Notes: generated from the letters alone by a model not told the origin. Positions 1-6,993 are shown, numbered from the stretch's first letter. The stretch is 10,638 bases of DNA from Pseudomonadota bacterium (GCA_023434095.1 JAEYTJ010000139.1:1-10638), one strand, 5' to 3'. Translations and numbers: made by a program.

Positions 1-178
1 CATAGTCCTTGTCGTTATAGCCGACATCGACCATGGCCACATGGTCGCGGCCCTTGATGACGACATAGCAATAGGGAAGCTTCACGAAACCCTGGTTATG
101 CGCACCATAGAGCACGCCGCTCTTGTGGTAGTTCTTCACATATGAATATTCGCACACCCAGATCGAATAGTCGGACAT
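1..178 (-). CDS. MBL-fold lactonase, N-acyl-homoserine-lactonase type (N-terminal part only)
   Basis: The first 59 residues are visible; the gene runs off the left edge. The protein starts MSDYSIWVCEYSYVKNYHKS and continues through GVLYGAHNQG and KLPYCYVVIKG to VAMVDVGYND. This is the typical opening of metallo-beta-lactamase-fold lactonases annotated as N-acyl homoserine lactonases (AiiA/AttM-like): a YGAHNQG-type loop, then the first beta strands ending in a D-x-G turn. The metal motif HxHxDH lies further on and is outside the window, so activity cannot be judged. The ATG has a GGAAGG-type ribosome site just upstream. It is the last visible gene of the leftward unit, 47 bp after the 184-aa gene. 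Relatives such as AttM/BlcC open gamma-butyrolactone, so a sugar lactone rather than a quorum signal is a plausible substrate here (inference). The fold assignment is fairly sure; the substrate is not. Confidence 0.8.
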   Translation of the reverse strand, partial: MSDYSIWVCEYSYVKNYHKSGVLYGAHNQGFVKLPYCYVVIKGRDHVAMVDVGYNDKDY

Positions 179-225
179 GGCTCGTTTCCTTCCTTTGGTT
201 CTTTTGTCTTTCTTCGACGGGCGGT

Positions 226-780
226 TCAGCGCCCGCAGGAGCAACAGGCATGGGACAGGTCCACCATGGCGAGCCCGGCCTTTTCAGCGGTGGCGGCGCT
301 GAGATGCGCGTAGGCGCGGCGCACATGGCGGGAGATGGCGTCGAAGGCGGCCTCATTGTTGCCGCGCGGGCGAAGCTCGGAGAACGTTCCCAGCGCAAGG
401 CCAGAAAAAGCATGCGCGGCAACGAGCTGCTCCCGGTGCGGCTCAAGGGCGTCGGGGGCGACAAGATGCCGGATACGCTCGCCCGCCTCGTCAAAGCGCC
501 GCCGGCAGCTGGCGAGTTCACCAAGACCGGCCACCTCCGACGAGTCGGTGAGCTGTGCCAGGATCATCAACCCCGCGAGCTGGCCGACGACCCGGCGCAG
601 ATCCTCGAACACCGGACGGCAGTCGGCGGCGTAACGGGCCGCCTGATCCGAGCCGAGCAATAGGGCCAGATCATCCGGCCCGGCGACCGGCATCGGCAGC
701 GGCCCGTCGGCAAAGAGGGCGCAGTCCGGACGGTGCACGCTGGTCAGGCGGTCGAAAAGGGCGCGCCGTTGCACTGTCAT
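226..780 (-). CDS. Unrecognised 184-aa protein with a C-terminal HxCCxC motif
   Basis: I do not recognise this family. The protein starts MTVQRRALFDRLTSVHRPDC and looks mostly alpha-helical and soluble, with no signal peptide and no clear membrane segment. Charged helices appear around residues 46-75, 88-107 and 113-160. It ends in HACCSCGR, placing His177, Cys179, Cys180 and Cys182 together, which could bind a metal or be redox-active; other cysteines are at 20, 54 and 92. The ATG overlaps the stop of the LacI gene (ATGA) and has a purine-rich GAGGGAGGG ribosome site, so the two are probably translationally coupled. Codon use and G+C match the neighbours, and it is the only sensible gene in this interval. 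Its position between a repressor and a lactonase suggests a part in sensing or processing the same compound (inference only). Confidence 0.7.
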   Translation of the reverse strand: MTVQRRALFDRLTSVHRPDCALFADGPLPMPVAGPDDLALLLGSDQAARYAADCRPVFEDLRRVVGQLAGLMILAQLTDSSEVAGLGELASCRRRFDEAGERIRHLVAPDALEPHREQLVAAHAFSGLALGTFSELRPRGNNEAAFDAISRHVRRAYAHLSAATAEKAGLAMVDLSHACCSCGR

Positions 781-1820
781 CGGGTCCCTCCCTCGCGCTT
801 TCGCGTCGTGTTTCTCTCGATCAGCTTGCCGGGCGGCAGGCGTAGAATGTGCGGCTCCCGTGCGCGGTCGACGGCGAGCTCGCGGGCGAGGCTGACGGTC
901 GCCGCCATCATCCCGTCCAGCGGCTGCGCCACGGTGGTCAGCAAATGCGAGGGCCAGCCGGCCATGGTGATGTCGTCGAAGCCGACGACCGAGATGTCGT
1001 CCGGCACGCGAAACCGGCCACTTTCCTGCACACCGGCGATGAAGCCGATGGCAACGATGTCATTGGCGCAGAACACCCCGTCGAGCGGGCGCTCCGCCTT
1101 CGCCGCCGCTAGGCCGGCGGCATAGCCGGCCTCGTAGCTGAAGCGGCCGGCCTCGATCACGACCGGCGGGGCGAAACCGCGCTCCACCGCCCGGCTGCAG
1201 AATCCCTTGCCGCGTTCCACATTGGTGGAGGCGCCGGGGAAGGCCGAGACATAGGCGAGATGCCGGTGGCCGCAGTCGATGAGGTGATCGGCCACCCGCC
1301 GGCCACCCGCTTCATTGTCGCAGGTCACGCCGAAGCCGAGGCCGTCGGCGGAGAGGCGGTTGAAGAAGATGCACGGCGCCCCGGCGCCCTCACATTTCTC
1401 GCGGGCATGCGAGGCCATGTTGGCGGCCAGCACGATGACGAGGTCCGGCTGATAGGTCAGCAGCAGGTCGACCGCATCGTCGATCTTCTCCGGCTGGTTG
1501 GCGGCGGAAAGCATGACGTTCATGCCCGCCTCCTGCAGCATCGCCGTCATCTCGGTCATGACTTCGGGATAGAACGGGTTGGTCAGGTCGGAGACCACCA
1601 TGCCGACGATCTGGGTCTTCTTGGTGATAAGGCTCTGGGCGAAGGGATTGGGGCGGTAGCCGAGCGCGGCGGCGCGCTCCAGCACGAGCCGGCGCGTTTC
1701 CGAGGCGACGACCGCGTCCGGGTAGAAGGCGCGCGAGACCGTCGAGACCGACATGCCGAGATCGCGTGCGAGGTCCTTCACCGTCACCCGTCGTCCCTTG
1801 TCTCGTTGTACGTCGCTCAA
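777..1820 (-). CDS. LacI-family transcriptional repressor
   Basis: This is a DNA-binding repressor, probably controlling the importer operon that contains it. From the TTG at 1820 it is 347 aa. It has a LacI helix-turn-helix at residues 12-32 (VTVKDLARDLGMSVSTVSRAF), a hinge at about 58-68 (NPFAQSLITKK) with a Leu in the usual minor-groove position, and a periplasmic-binding-like effector domain from about 71 (IVGMVVSDLTNPFY) to the end, including GVFCANDIVAIG and DDISVVGFDD. An in-frame ATG at 1922 would add 34 residues of non-conserved sequence and has no ribosome site. The TTG has GGGAG seven bases upstream and gives the normal family length, so I prefer it. Hinge leucines of this family insert at a central CpG, which fits the AACGTT operators at 6939-6963. 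The effector is unknown, most likely the imported sugar, acid or lactone. Confidence 0.93.
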   Translation of the reverse strand: MSDVQRDKGRRVTVKDLARDLGMSVSTVSRAFYPDAVVASETRRLVLERAAALGYRPNPFAQSLITKKTQIVGMVVSDLTNPFYPEVMTEMTAMLQEAGMNVMLSAANQPEKIDDAVDLLLTYQPDLVIVLAANMASHAREKCEGAGAPCIFFNRLSADGLGFGVTCDNEAGGRRVADHLIDCGHRHLAYVSAFPGASTNVERGKGFCSRAVERGFAPPVVIEAGRFSYEAGYAAGLAAAKAERPLDGVFCANDIVAIGFIAGVQESGRFRVPDDISVVGFDDITMAGWPSHLLTTVAQPLDGMMAATVSLARELAVDRAREPHILRLPPGKLIERNTTRKREGGTR

Positions 1821-1827
1821 GGCCTGT

Positions 1828-1832
1828 CTCCC
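1828..1832 (-). promoter_or_regulatory. Ribosome binding site that decides the lacI-type TTG start
   Basis: On the minus strand GGGAG stands seven bases before the TTG at 1820. The alternative ATG at 1922 is preceded by a C/G-rich run without any Shine-Dalgarno match. This is the main sequence reason for choosing the shorter protein. Confidence 0.6.
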
Positions 1833-1928
1833 GTCTGGCCATCGCTGGCGCTCCTGCCATTCCGCTGCGGCAGGAAGCAGTTTCGTTCGCAACCGGCATG
1901 CCGCGCCACCCTGTTCGGGCATCCGGGG

Positions 1929-1956
1929 CTGCCCGGCACCTGCCGGCGCCGGGCAG
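1929..1956. repeat. Perfect 9-bp inverted repeat (hairpin) after the binding-protein gene
   Basis: CTGCCCGGC and GCCGGGCAG form a perfect 9-bp stem around a 10-base loop. It begins 22 bp past the stop of the binding-protein gene and lies before the LacI gene. There is no T-tract on either side, so it is not a standard intrinsic terminator. Hairpins in this place commonly protect the 3' end of binding-protein mRNA and lower expression of the genes behind it; that role is inferred from position. Confidence 0.5.
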
Positions 1957-1978
1957 AGATCGTTCCGTCCCTGTCGCC

Positions 1979-3202
1979 TCAGTTCACCGTCGGCGCAACC
2001 TTGGTGAGCTTGTACTGGTCCTTGGCCGCCTCGCAGCGCTGGCAGTTGATGCCTGGCTCATTGGCGGCCTTCACGATCTCGGCCGGCAGCGGCTGGATGG
2101 TCGCACCCTTCACCGGGGTGCCGTTCAGGGCCGAGTCGATGTTCAGCTCCGGCAGCAGCACCGGATTCAGCACTTCGGTGACAAAGGAGGAGGGCACACG
2201 ATCCTTCGGGAAGACGTTGCAGCCGTCCTCGAATTTCTCACCCGCGCACAGCTTGACCTTGTCGGCGGGAACCCACGGCAGCGGGTATTCGATGTTGGTG
2301 GGCTTGAGTTCACGCTTGCCGGTGAGGATTTCCATCATCAGCTTGAAGGCATAGCCCGACTGCGCCGGCGGCGAGCCGGCAGAGACGCCGGTCAGCCCCT
2401 TGGCCTGCATGGCCGGGTCGGCAAGCGCAAGGCGGAAGCCGTTGGAGTTCTCGCCGGTGACCGGCACGAGATTTCCGCCCTTGTCGAGCAGCGCCTGGAT
2501 GGCGCCGTACTCGCCGGCCTGCGCCCAGATGCCCTGAACGTCGGGGTGCGCGGCGAGGGCCTTGGCGGTCTCCTGTTGGGTCGTGCGGTCGTCCCAGAAC
2601 GAGTAATATTCGGACACCACCTCGATGCCGGGATATTTGGCGAAGATGTGCTTGGCGCCATCGGTGTGGCGCTGGTCGACCGAGTTGCCGGGCACGCCGC
2701 GCGACAGGAAGATCTTGCCCTTGCCGCCGAGCGCATTGACCAGCGCCTGCGCCGAGTTCTCGCCGAAGCCGGAGGACAGATAGCTGACATTGTAGGCGCA
2801 GCTCTCGGTCACGGTGGCGTCGTACATGAAGAACAGCACGTCCTGCTCGCAGCCGCGTTTGATGGTGCGGTTGAGTGCGGTGGCGGAGATCGGGAAGCTG
2901 ACAATGCCGTCGGCACCGGCGTCAATCATGCTCTCATAGGCGGAGATCTGCGCCTGCGGGTCGGCGCCGGAGATGACCTCCTTCAGTTCGACCAGATCGT
3001 TATAGGGCGGGGTGGCCGCCAGGGCCTTGACGATATTGGCGGCCTCGGACTGCCAGGCGTTGCCGGAATAGCTGAGGCTCAGATAGATCTTGTACTTCTT
3101 TCCGTCCTTGGGGCCTGCGGCCTGCGCCGGCTGGATGGCCCCCATGCAGGCCGCCCCAAGCAACAGGGCGGCAGTCGCGGTCTTGAGCAGCGTCGAAATC
3201 AT
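1979..3202 (-). CDS. Sugar ABC transporter periplasmic substrate-binding protein
   Basis: This is the ligand-binding component of a CUT2 (ribose-type) importer, acting in the periplasm. It is 407 aa from the ATG at 3202, which has a perfect AGGAGG eight bases upstream; an in-frame ATG 22 codons earlier would put charged residues before the signal peptide and is rejected. Residues 1-28 are a Sec signal peptide (ISTLLKTATAALLLGAAC..., cleavage after A-Q-A). The mature part is a Peripla_BP_4 type I fold: KYKIYLSLSYSGNAWQSEA, then GADPQAQISAYESMIDAGAD, and a sugar-site-like GIWAQAGEYGAIQAL. At 407 aa it is longer than RbsB (about 300). It has six cysteines in the mature chain (118, 135, 319, 328, 387, 390), probably three disulfides. 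It lies 57 bp after the second permease. The substrate cannot be read from the sequence; the neighbours point to a tetronate, its lactone or a precursor. Confidence 0.93.
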   Translation of the reverse strand: MISTLLKTATAALLLGAACMGAIQPAQAAGPKDGKKYKIYLSLSYSGNAWQSEAANIVKALAATPPYNDLVELKEVISGADPQAQISAYESMIDAGADGIVSFPISATALNRTIKRGCEQDVLFFMYDATVTESCAYNVSYLSSGFGENSAQALVNALGGKGKIFLSRGVPGNSVDQRHTDGAKHIFAKYPGIEVVSEYYSFWDDRTTQQETAKALAAHPDVQGIWAQAGEYGAIQALLDKGGNLVPVTGENSNGFRLALADPAMQAKGLTGVSAGSPPAQSGYAFKLMMEILTGKRELKPTNIEYPLPWVPADKVKLCAGEKFEDGCNVFPKDRVPSSFVTEVLNPVLLPELNIDSALNGTPVKGATIQPLPAEIVKAANEPGINCQRCEAAKDQYKLTKVAPTVN

Positions 3203-3210
3203 CGTCGTTT

Positions 3211-3216
3211 CCTCCT
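3211..3216 (-). promoter_or_regulatory. Strong ribosome binding site of the binding-protein gene
   Basis: On the minus strand AGGAGG stands eight bases before the ATG at 3202. It is the best Shine-Dalgarno match in the leftward unit, fits the need for many binding-protein copies per transporter, and fixes the start. Confidence 0.7.
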
Positions 3217-3258
3217 GGTATCGTGCGTGTTCTTGTCGTTCGTCTCGCTCGCCTGCGA

Positions 3259-4284
3259 TCAGCGCCACAGAGAGCCGAGTTTCTGGAAAAGCTCCTCGCG
3301 CAGGAGCAGCAGCGCCACCAGCACGATGGCGCCCTCAATGATGGTGCGCAGGCCGAATTCGAGGCCGATGGCGGAGATGATGGTGCCGAGCGTGGTCAGC
3401 AGGATCGCCCCGCCCACCGTGCCGAGAAACGTGCCGCGCCCGCCCAGGATCGAGGAACCGCCGATCACCACGGCGGCAATGGACGGCAGCAGATAGCTGT
3501 CGCCCATGCGCAGAGTGGCGCCGCTGGAATAGCCCACCAGCATCAGGCCGGCGAAACCGGCGCTCACCGCGCTGACCACATAGGGCAGGATACGCATCGC
3601 CGTGACCGGGGCGCCGGCAATGCGCGCCGCCTCCACATTGGTGCCGATGGCATAGAGATAGCGCCCATAGATCGAGCGGCTCTGGAACAGCCAGCCCAGC
3701 AGCACGAAGGCGACAAGGAACAGGACGGGCGCCGGCAGGCCGAGAACATGGCCCTTCATCAGCGCCACCGCCGCGTCGGGGGCGGCGCCGCGCGGCGTGC
3801 CCTTGGTGTAGCCCAGCAGCAGCGAGGACACGATGATCGACATCGCCAGCGTCATGATGAAGGGCGGCACCTTTAGCCAGACGATGCCGGCGGCGGAGAG
3901 GAATCCGACGCACCCGCAGGCCAGCAGCACCAGCGGCAGCAGATACCAGGCGGCGGGATCGGTGGCGCCAACCCAATTGGTGGCGAGGATGCCGCCCAGC
4001 GTGGCCACCGCCGGCAGCGACAGGTCCAGCCCGCCGGTGAGGATGACCAGTCCCTGCCCGAAGGACAGCACCACCAGGAACGAGCCGAGCACCAGCACCG
4101 TCTCCACCTGCGACCAGGAGCCGAGCGAGGGGCTGATGAAGCGCGCGCCGAGCAGAAGGACGACGCACAGGATCGCCACCGCAAGCGTGCTCACCGTCTC
4201 GGCGCTGATGCGTGCGCTGCGCCGTGTGTCGCCTTTCTGCTGGAAGCGGGCCGGCGAGGTCGGATTGTCGTTCATGACCGTCAT
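3259..4284 (-). CDS. Ribose-type ABC transporter permease (second of two)
   Basis: This is an inner-membrane permease of the BPD_transp_2 family (341 aa). After a polar N-terminus of about 30 residues, hydrophobic segments follow throughout (TLAVAILCVVLLLGARF, ETVLVLGSFLVVLSFGQGLVIL, YLLPLVLLACGCVGFL and so on), about nine or ten in total. The family signature GGLDLSLPAVATLGG is present, as are the C-terminal segment IAAVVIGGSSILGGRGTFLG and a closing TIIEGAIVLVALLLL. Its ATG overlaps the stop of the upstream permease (ATGA), so translation is probably coupled. The next in-frame ATG, three codons on, is a possible alternative start. It should pair with the 4281-5297 permease as a heterodimer on the single double-domain ATPase. 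Confidence 0.94.
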   Translation of the reverse strand: MTVMNDNPTSPARFQQKGDTRRSARISAETVSTLAVAILCVVLLLGARFISPSLGSWSQVETVLVLGSFLVVLSFGQGLVILTGGLDLSLPAVATLGGILATNWVGATDPAAWYLLPLVLLACGCVGFLSAAGIVWLKVPPFIMTLAMSIIVSSLLLGYTKGTPRGAAPDAAVALMKGHVLGLPAPVLFLVAFVLLGWLFQSRSIYGRYLYAIGTNVEAARIAGAPVTAMRILPYVVSAVSAGFAGLMLVGYSSGATLRMGDSYLLPSIAAVVIGGSSILGGRGTFLGTVGGAILLTTLGTIISAIGLEFGLRTIIEGAIVLVALLLLREELFQKLGSLWR

Positions 4285-5297
4285 TTCCGCTCTCCGATCC
4301 GGGTCAGCAGGCCGCTGAAGACCACGGCCACGATCAGCACCACGCCCTGGAACAGGCCGGTGTAGAAGGAGGAGACGCCGCTGGAGAACAGCACCTTCTG
4401 CAACAGGGTGAGCGTCGCCGCTCCCATCACCGAGGCGAACAGCCCGCCGCGTCCGCCGCTCAGCGATGTGCCGCCCAGCGCCACGGCCGCGAAGGAGAGC
4501 AGCAGCAGCGGCGTGCCGGAATTGGGATTGCCGGTCGCCGTCTGCGCGCTCAGCATCAGCCCGGCGAGGCCGTACAGCATGCCGGCCGCGACGAAGGTGA
4601 GGAAGCGCGTGCGCCGCACATTGACGCCGGAGAGAGCGGCGGCGGGCTCGTCGGCGCCGATGGCATAGAGCGCGACCCCATAATCGGTGCGCCGTACCAG
4701 CAGCCAGAGCCCGATCACCACGGCAACCACCAGCCCCGACACCGGCACAACGCCCCACAGCCGGGCGGTCAATTCGTCGGCGATCCAGTCGGAGACCGCG
4801 CCGCCCGGCGCGTTGAGGATGACGAGCGCGATGCCCTGGCAGATGATCATGGTCGCCAGCGTGGCGGCGATGGACTGGAGCCGGAGATAGGCCACCAGCC
4901 AGCCATTCACCGCTCCCACAGCACCGCCGATGGCGAGGCAGACCAGCAGCGAGAGCAGCGCACCGCCCGGTCCTTCCAGGGGATAGACGGCCAGCACGAC
5001 ATTGGTGAGCGAGATCACGCCGGCGATCGAAAGATCGAAGCCCCGGCTCAGCACCACCAGCGTCTGCCCGGCGGCCGCGAGCGCCAGCGGGGCCGTGTTG
5101 TTCATCAGCGCGGCGATGGCGTAGCTGTCGAGCGCGCGCGGCTGCTGGTAGGCGTAGAGCGCATAGAGCAGCAGGTAGAGACCGAAGATCAGGCCGGCGC
5201 CCTGGGTCAGCCGCCAGAGCCGGTGACGCCGGACCGGACCCGAACGGGCCGCGGGAGGGACGGACTCGGAGGCGCCCGCAGTGACGATATCGCTCAT
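4281..5297 (-). CDS. Ribose-type ABC transporter permease (first of two)
   Basis: This is an inner-membrane BPD_transp_2 permease of 338 aa. It starts MSDIVTAGASESVPPAARSG, a polar cytoplasmic stretch of about 30 residues, then hydrophobic segments begin with LIFGLYLLLYALYAY. The signature region reads LSRGFDLSIAGVISLTNVVLA, and the late loop AAVALGGTSLSGGRGG is the usual helix pair before the ATPase-contacting loop. The start is the ATG overlapping the ATPase stop (ATGA), with GGAG eight bases upstream. An open frame continues upstream to 5525 but overlaps the ATPase gene, so it is not used. The two permeases diverge clearly from each other, consistent with an obligate heterodimer. Confidence 0.94.
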   Translation of the reverse strand: MSDIVTAGASESVPPAARSGPVRRHRLWRLTQGAGLIFGLYLLLYALYAYQQPRALDSYAIAALMNNTAPLALAAAGQTLVVLSRGFDLSIAGVISLTNVVLAVYPLEGPGGALLSLLVCLAIGGAVGAVNGWLVAYLRLQSIAATLATMIICQGIALVILNAPGGAVSDWIADELTARLWGVVPVSGLVVAVVIGLWLLVRRTDYGVALYAIGADEPAAALSGVNVRRTRFLTFVAAGMLYGLAGLMLSAQTATGNPNSGTPLLLLSFAAVALGGTSLSGGRGGLFASVMGAATLTLLQKVLFSSGVSSFYTGLFQGVVLIVAVVFSGLLTRIGERK

Positions 5298-6904
5298 CGG
5301 GCATTCTCCGCGACGGCGTGAACGGGGGTCGCGGGGGCGACGGGCGCGCCGCCGGCCGGTGGGCGCGGGCCATGCCCGATCATCGCCGCCACCAGAGTCT
5401 GTTCGGCGATGTCGTCGCCTTGCAGCTCGCGGAACACCTGCCCGCCATAGAGAACGAGGCAGCGATCGGCCAGTTGGACGATCTCCGGCAGTTCCGAGGA
5501 ATAGAAGAGAACCGAACCGCCGCACTCGGCGAAGGCGCGGATGGCGGCATAGATGGATTCCTTGGTGCCGACATCGACGCCGCGCGTGGGGTCGAACAGC
5601 AGCAGCGTGCGCGCGCCGGTGGCCAGCGTGCGCGCCATCAGCGCCTTCTGCTGATTGCCGCCGGAGAGATCACCGATGGCGAAGCCGAGATAGCGCGGGT
5701 TCAGCGCCACCTGATCCGCCGAAGGCTGCGCCGCCTTTTCCTCGTCGCGCCGGCCGATGAACCCCGCCCGGCCCACGCGCGGCAGGAGCGGCAGAACCAC
5801 GTTGGTGGCCGCCGACAGGCCGGCGAGGATGCCTTCCGTCTTGCGTTCCTCCGGGAGATAGCTGATGCCCGAGCCGCAGCGCAGCGCGGCGCGCGGGCTG
5901 CGATAGGTGGCCACCTTGCCGTCGACGCGGATCATGCCATCGGCCGGCGTCTCCAGCCCGGCCAGCAGGCGGAACAGACCGCGCTGGCCCTGGCCTTCCA
6001 GCGCAGCGACGCCGAGGATCTCCCCCGCCCCGAGGTTGAGGCTCACCCCGCGCAGCCCGTGACCGGCCAGATTCTCGACGGCAAGACGCGGCGCGCGGGC
6101 CGGGTCCGCCACACGCGCGGGACGGCGCGCATGCTCGACCCGGTGGCCGACCATCATCTCGAAGATGTCGCCGTCGCCGGCACTGGCGAGGCCCACCGTA
6201 CCGATGGAGCGGCCATTGCGCAGCACGGTGGCCGACGAGCAGATTTCCCGCACTTCCGCGAGCCGATGCGAGATGTAGAGAATGGCGACGCCCCGCGCAC
6301 GCGCCTTGCCGATCTGGTCGAACAGCCAGTCCGTCTCGGCCAGCGAGGCGGTCGGCTCGTCGAGGATCAGCACGCGGCCGGCATTCTCGATCGCGCGAGC
6401 GATCTCGATGCGCTGCCGTTCGGCGAGCGGCAGATCGCCGACGCGCGCGGCCGGATCGATCCGCACGAGCCCGTGGCGTTCCAGGATTTCCGCGCCGCGG
6501 GCGATGACCTGGCGATGCGAGATGAGCGGCGACCCGCGCCCGGCGAGCGCCGGAAGCAGGAAGTTCTGCGCCACGCTCAGATTGGGGACGAGGCTCAATT
6601 CCTGAAAGGCCGTGGCGACCTCGCGCTTGCGCGCCTCGATGATGGAACGCGGTGCGTAGGTCTCGCCATGCAGCCGCATCTCACCCCGATCCGGGATCAC
6701 CGCGCCGGTGAAGATGCGCACGAGCGTGGACTTGCCCGCGCCGTTTTCGCCGAGCAGCGCATGAACCTCGCCGGCCTTCAGCGCGATATCGGCATGTTCG
6801 AGCGCGACGGTCGCGCCATAGGACTTGCTGACGCCGGAGGCGCGCATTTCGCGAGACGAAAGGTGCCGCTCCCCGGGACCGGGGCGGCCTGTGGCGTCGA
6901 TCAT
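5294..6904 (-). CDS. Sugar ABC transporter ATP-binding protein with two nucleotide-binding domains
   Basis: This is the cytoplasmic ATPase of the importer (RbsA/MglA type), 536 aa. The first domain has Walker A GENGAGKST at 52-60, Q-loop Gln101, a family-type signature LPLAERQ at 158-164, Walker B LILDEPTA with D182 and E183, and the H-loop His213. The second domain has a degenerate Walker A (ALEGQGQRG, no lysine), which is normal for the family, and a good LSGGNQQK signature at 413. Its Walker B reads LLLFDPTRGVDVG instead of the usual LDEPTRG, so Phe437 and Asp438 replace Asp and Glu. ATP hydrolysis therefore probably depends on the first site. The start at 6904 has GGGAGG five bases upstream; an ATG ten codons earlier (6934) would begin too close to the operator. 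It is the first gene of the leftward unit. Confidence 0.95.
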   Translation of the reverse strand: MIDATGRPGPGERHLSSREMRASGVSKSYGATVALEHADIALKAGEVHALLGENGAGKSTLVRIFTGAVIPDRGEMRLHGETYAPRSIIEARKREVATAFQELSLVPNLSVAQNFLLPALAGRGSPLISHRQVIARGAEILERHGLVRIDPAARVGDLPLAERQRIEIARAIENAGRVLILDEPTASLAETDWLFDQIGKARARGVAILYISHRLAEVREICSSATVLRNGRSIGTVGLASAGDGDIFEMMVGHRVEHARRPARVADPARAPRLAVENLAGHGLRGVSLNLGAGEILGVAALEGQGQRGLFRLLAGLETPADGMIRVDGKVATYRSPRAALRCGSGISYLPEERKTEGILAGLSAATNVVLPLLPRVGRAGFIGRRDEEKAAQPSADQVALNPRYLGFAIGDLSGGNQQKALMARTLATGARTLLLFDPTRGVDVGTKESIYAAIRAFAECGGSVLFYSSELPEIVQLADRCLVLYGGQVFRELQGDDIAEQTLVAAMIGHGPRPPAGGAPVAPATPVHAVAENAR

Positions 6905-6938
6905 TAATTCCTCCCGTGCCCGGAGCCATTCCACTAAC

Positions 6939-6963
6939 GGGAACGTTCTCTGAGAACGTTCTC
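6939..6963. promoter_or_regulatory. Tandem palindromic operator, LacI type
   Basis: Two 12-bp sites, GGGAACGTTCTC (6939-6950) and GAGAACGTTCTC (6952-6963), lie one base apart, with AACGTT centres 13 bp apart. The second is a perfect palindrome and the first differs at one position. Together they also make a larger perfect inverted repeat with 10-bp arms (GAACGTTCTC / GAGAACGTTC) around a single T at 6951. The array sits directly downstream of the predicted -10 box, over the likely transcription start, 35 bp before the ATPase ATG: the place for a repressor to block transcription. A central CpG in an AACGTT core is typical of LacI-family operators, and the LacI gene of the same unit is the obvious candidate. 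The palindromes are seen; the protein that binds is inferred. Confidence 0.75.
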
Positions 6964-6993
6964 ATTGTTGACGACGTTTCCGATCCCGGTCAA
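6964..6993 (-). promoter_or_regulatory. Predicted sigma-70 promoter of the importer operon
   Basis: Reading on the minus strand, TTGACC (6993-6988; 5 of 6 to consensus) is followed after 18 bp by AACAAT (6969-6964; 4 of 6). Transcription would start near 6957, inside the double operator, leaving a leader of about 50 nt before the ATPase start. No other pair as good is seen in the 100 bp upstream of the gene. Confidence 0.5.

Noticed and set aside
1..178. Quorum-quenching acyl-homoserine lactonase as the sure function of the left-edge gene
   Set aside because: Only 59 residues are visible and the setting is sugar-acid catabolism; family membership is supported but the quorum-signal substrate is not.
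3117..3202. Lipoprotein signal on the binding protein (Cys19 in LLGAAC)
   Set aside because: The -3 residue before the Cys is Gly instead of Leu/Val/Ile, and a good A-Q-A type I cleavage site follows at residue 28.
1766..3496. Long plus-strand open frame (576 codons) across the LacI and binding-protein genes
   Set aside because: It is the complement of two clear minus-strand genes; the translation is low-complexity, with Arg/Gly/Leu/Val-rich composition and no family match. Such antisense frames are common in G+C-rich DNA.
5318..6907. Long plus-strand open frame (529 codons) opposite the ATPase gene
   Set aside because: It lies wholly opposite a motif-complete ABC ATPase, and its translation has no recognisable domain.
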